Origin: an uncultured Clostridia bacterium
Lineage (GTDB): Bacteria; Bacillota; Clostridia; UBA1381
NCBI GenBank assembly: GCA_934481375.1
Contig: CAKSPN010000101.1
Location: 1 to 6,678 of the forward strand
Length of the DNA stretch: 6,678 nucleotides
Direction: 5' to 3'
Shown piece by piece: positions 6,051 through 6,678 of the stretch. The notes under the pieces were generated by a model, which was given only the letters and a program-made list of their open reading frames with translations, did not search any database and had not been told where the DNA came from. The position numbers were made by a program, and so were the translations under genes. Position 1 is the stretch's first letter, and every line of letters begins with the position of its first letter.

Positions 6051-6678
6051 TATTATCCTCCACTAATTCTTTAATAAATTTTTTGCACAGCTGCCACTGA
6101 CTTTTCACAAACAGTCCGCAGCGTTTTAACAATGATATAATCGGGTCGAATATTCCTGCCTTATAAAAGCTTATGATTACCAAAAGCAGTATCGTTCCCA
6201 AAATTATGCCGCCCACGCCCCAAATCCTGTAGCCTACATACATAGCCATAAGCGTAAGTATCGGATTCATACCTATTTTGGAGCTTACAAGCTTCGGCTC
6301 AATCAAGTGCCTTGTAACCACTACCGATACAAAGGCAACCACCATAATTATTCCGACCTTGATATTTCCGCCGAAGAAATTTATCACAGCCAAAGGCCAC
6401 AGCACAATGCCGCTCCCGAATACGGGAAGTGCGTCCAAAAACGCCGTGCCGAATGCGATAAGCATGGCGTAATTTACGCCTGCAAGCGTAAATTCTATAA
6501 GCATAATCACAAACGTTACGCACATTATCGTAAACTGCGCCCTGACATAGCCGCCGAGATAGCGCTTGAACTCATTTTTTACCGCCGATAATTTTGCCGT
6601 CAGTTTTTTGCCGAGCATTTTATGCACCGTTTCGGAAACATTATCGCTGTCGACAACCATAAAATATACCGACAATAT
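6043..6678 (-). CDS. ytvI: AI-2E family transporter, YtvI-like, partial (5' end beyond window)
   Basis: This is the C-terminal part (about 211 codons) of a polytopic inner-membrane protein. After a soluble segment, FKRYLGGYVRAQ leads into repeated hydrophobic helices. The family's conserved motifs follow: DALPVFGSG, then a VLWPLAVI helix, RHLIEPKLVSSKIGMNP and LTLMAMYVGYRIWG. The YVRAQ, DALPV.G.G, EPK and MYVG blocks fit the YtvI branch (sporulation integral membrane protein) better than general PerM/TqsA, but this is judged by eye. AI-2E family members are proposed exporters or permeases; the substrate of YtvI is unknown. The charged C-terminal tail (KKFIKELVEDNNE) should be cytoplasmic. The frame is open to the window edge. 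The stop (6043-6045) lies inside metG, an 8-bp overlap that implies translational coupling. Confidence 0.85.
   Translation of the reverse strand: MLSVYFMVVDSDNVSETVHKMLGKKLTAKLSAVKNEFKRYLGGYVRAQFTIMCVTFVIMLIEFTLAGVNYAMLIAFGTAFLDALPVFGSGIVLWPLAVINFFGGNIKVGIIMVVAFVSVVVTRHLIEPKLVSSKIGMNPILTLMAMYVGYRIWGVGGIILGTILLLVIISFYKAGIFDPIISLLKRCGLFVKSQWQLCKKFIKELVEDNNE

Noticed and set aside
1..6678. CRISPR arrays, tRNA or rRNA genes, transposases
   Set aside because: No regularly spaced repeats, no tRNA-like cloverleaf sequence and no recognisable transposase or integrase frame was seen on either strand.

Overview
The window looks like chromosomal DNA from an endospore-forming member of the Clostridia/Bacillota. 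The evidence is a TepA-YlzJ gene pair (neighbours in Bacillus upstream of spoIIIE), a YtvI-type AI-2E membrane protein, a zinc-knuckle bacterial methionyl-tRNA synthetase with a C-terminal tRNA-binding domain, and an acetyl-CoA-type MetA. Species cannot be named from the sequence alone.

Positions 1-1940 are an AT-rich accessory segment. A Sel1-repeat gene runs leftward and leaves the window at position 1. A Rossmann/RyR-like gene runs rightward, but its first strand and glycine loop are missing. The two coding regions meet head to head at about 1006-1066, where a perfect 12-bp inverted repeat encloses a 35-bp spacer. The rightward gene ends at a clear intrinsic terminator.

Positions 1982-2844 hold tepA and ylzJ on the minus strand, joined by an ATGA overlap. 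The gene normally expected after ylzJ (spoIIIE/ftsK) is not there; the accessory segment begins instead. Positions 2845-2964 are a divergent intergenic region with a strong vegetative-type promoter for metA. metA and a 55-codon gene downstream of it form a short rightward unit that ends at a 13-bp-stem bidirectional terminator (4087-4116).

Positions 4125-6678 hold metG and, upstream of it, the 3' part of a ytvI-like gene, both on the minus strand and overlapping by 8 bp. The metA unit and metG therefore converge on one shared terminator. The core genes (spore physiology, methionine synthesis, tRNA charging) are ordinary and intact. The accessory segment, and especially the 1006-1066 junction, is the unusual part.
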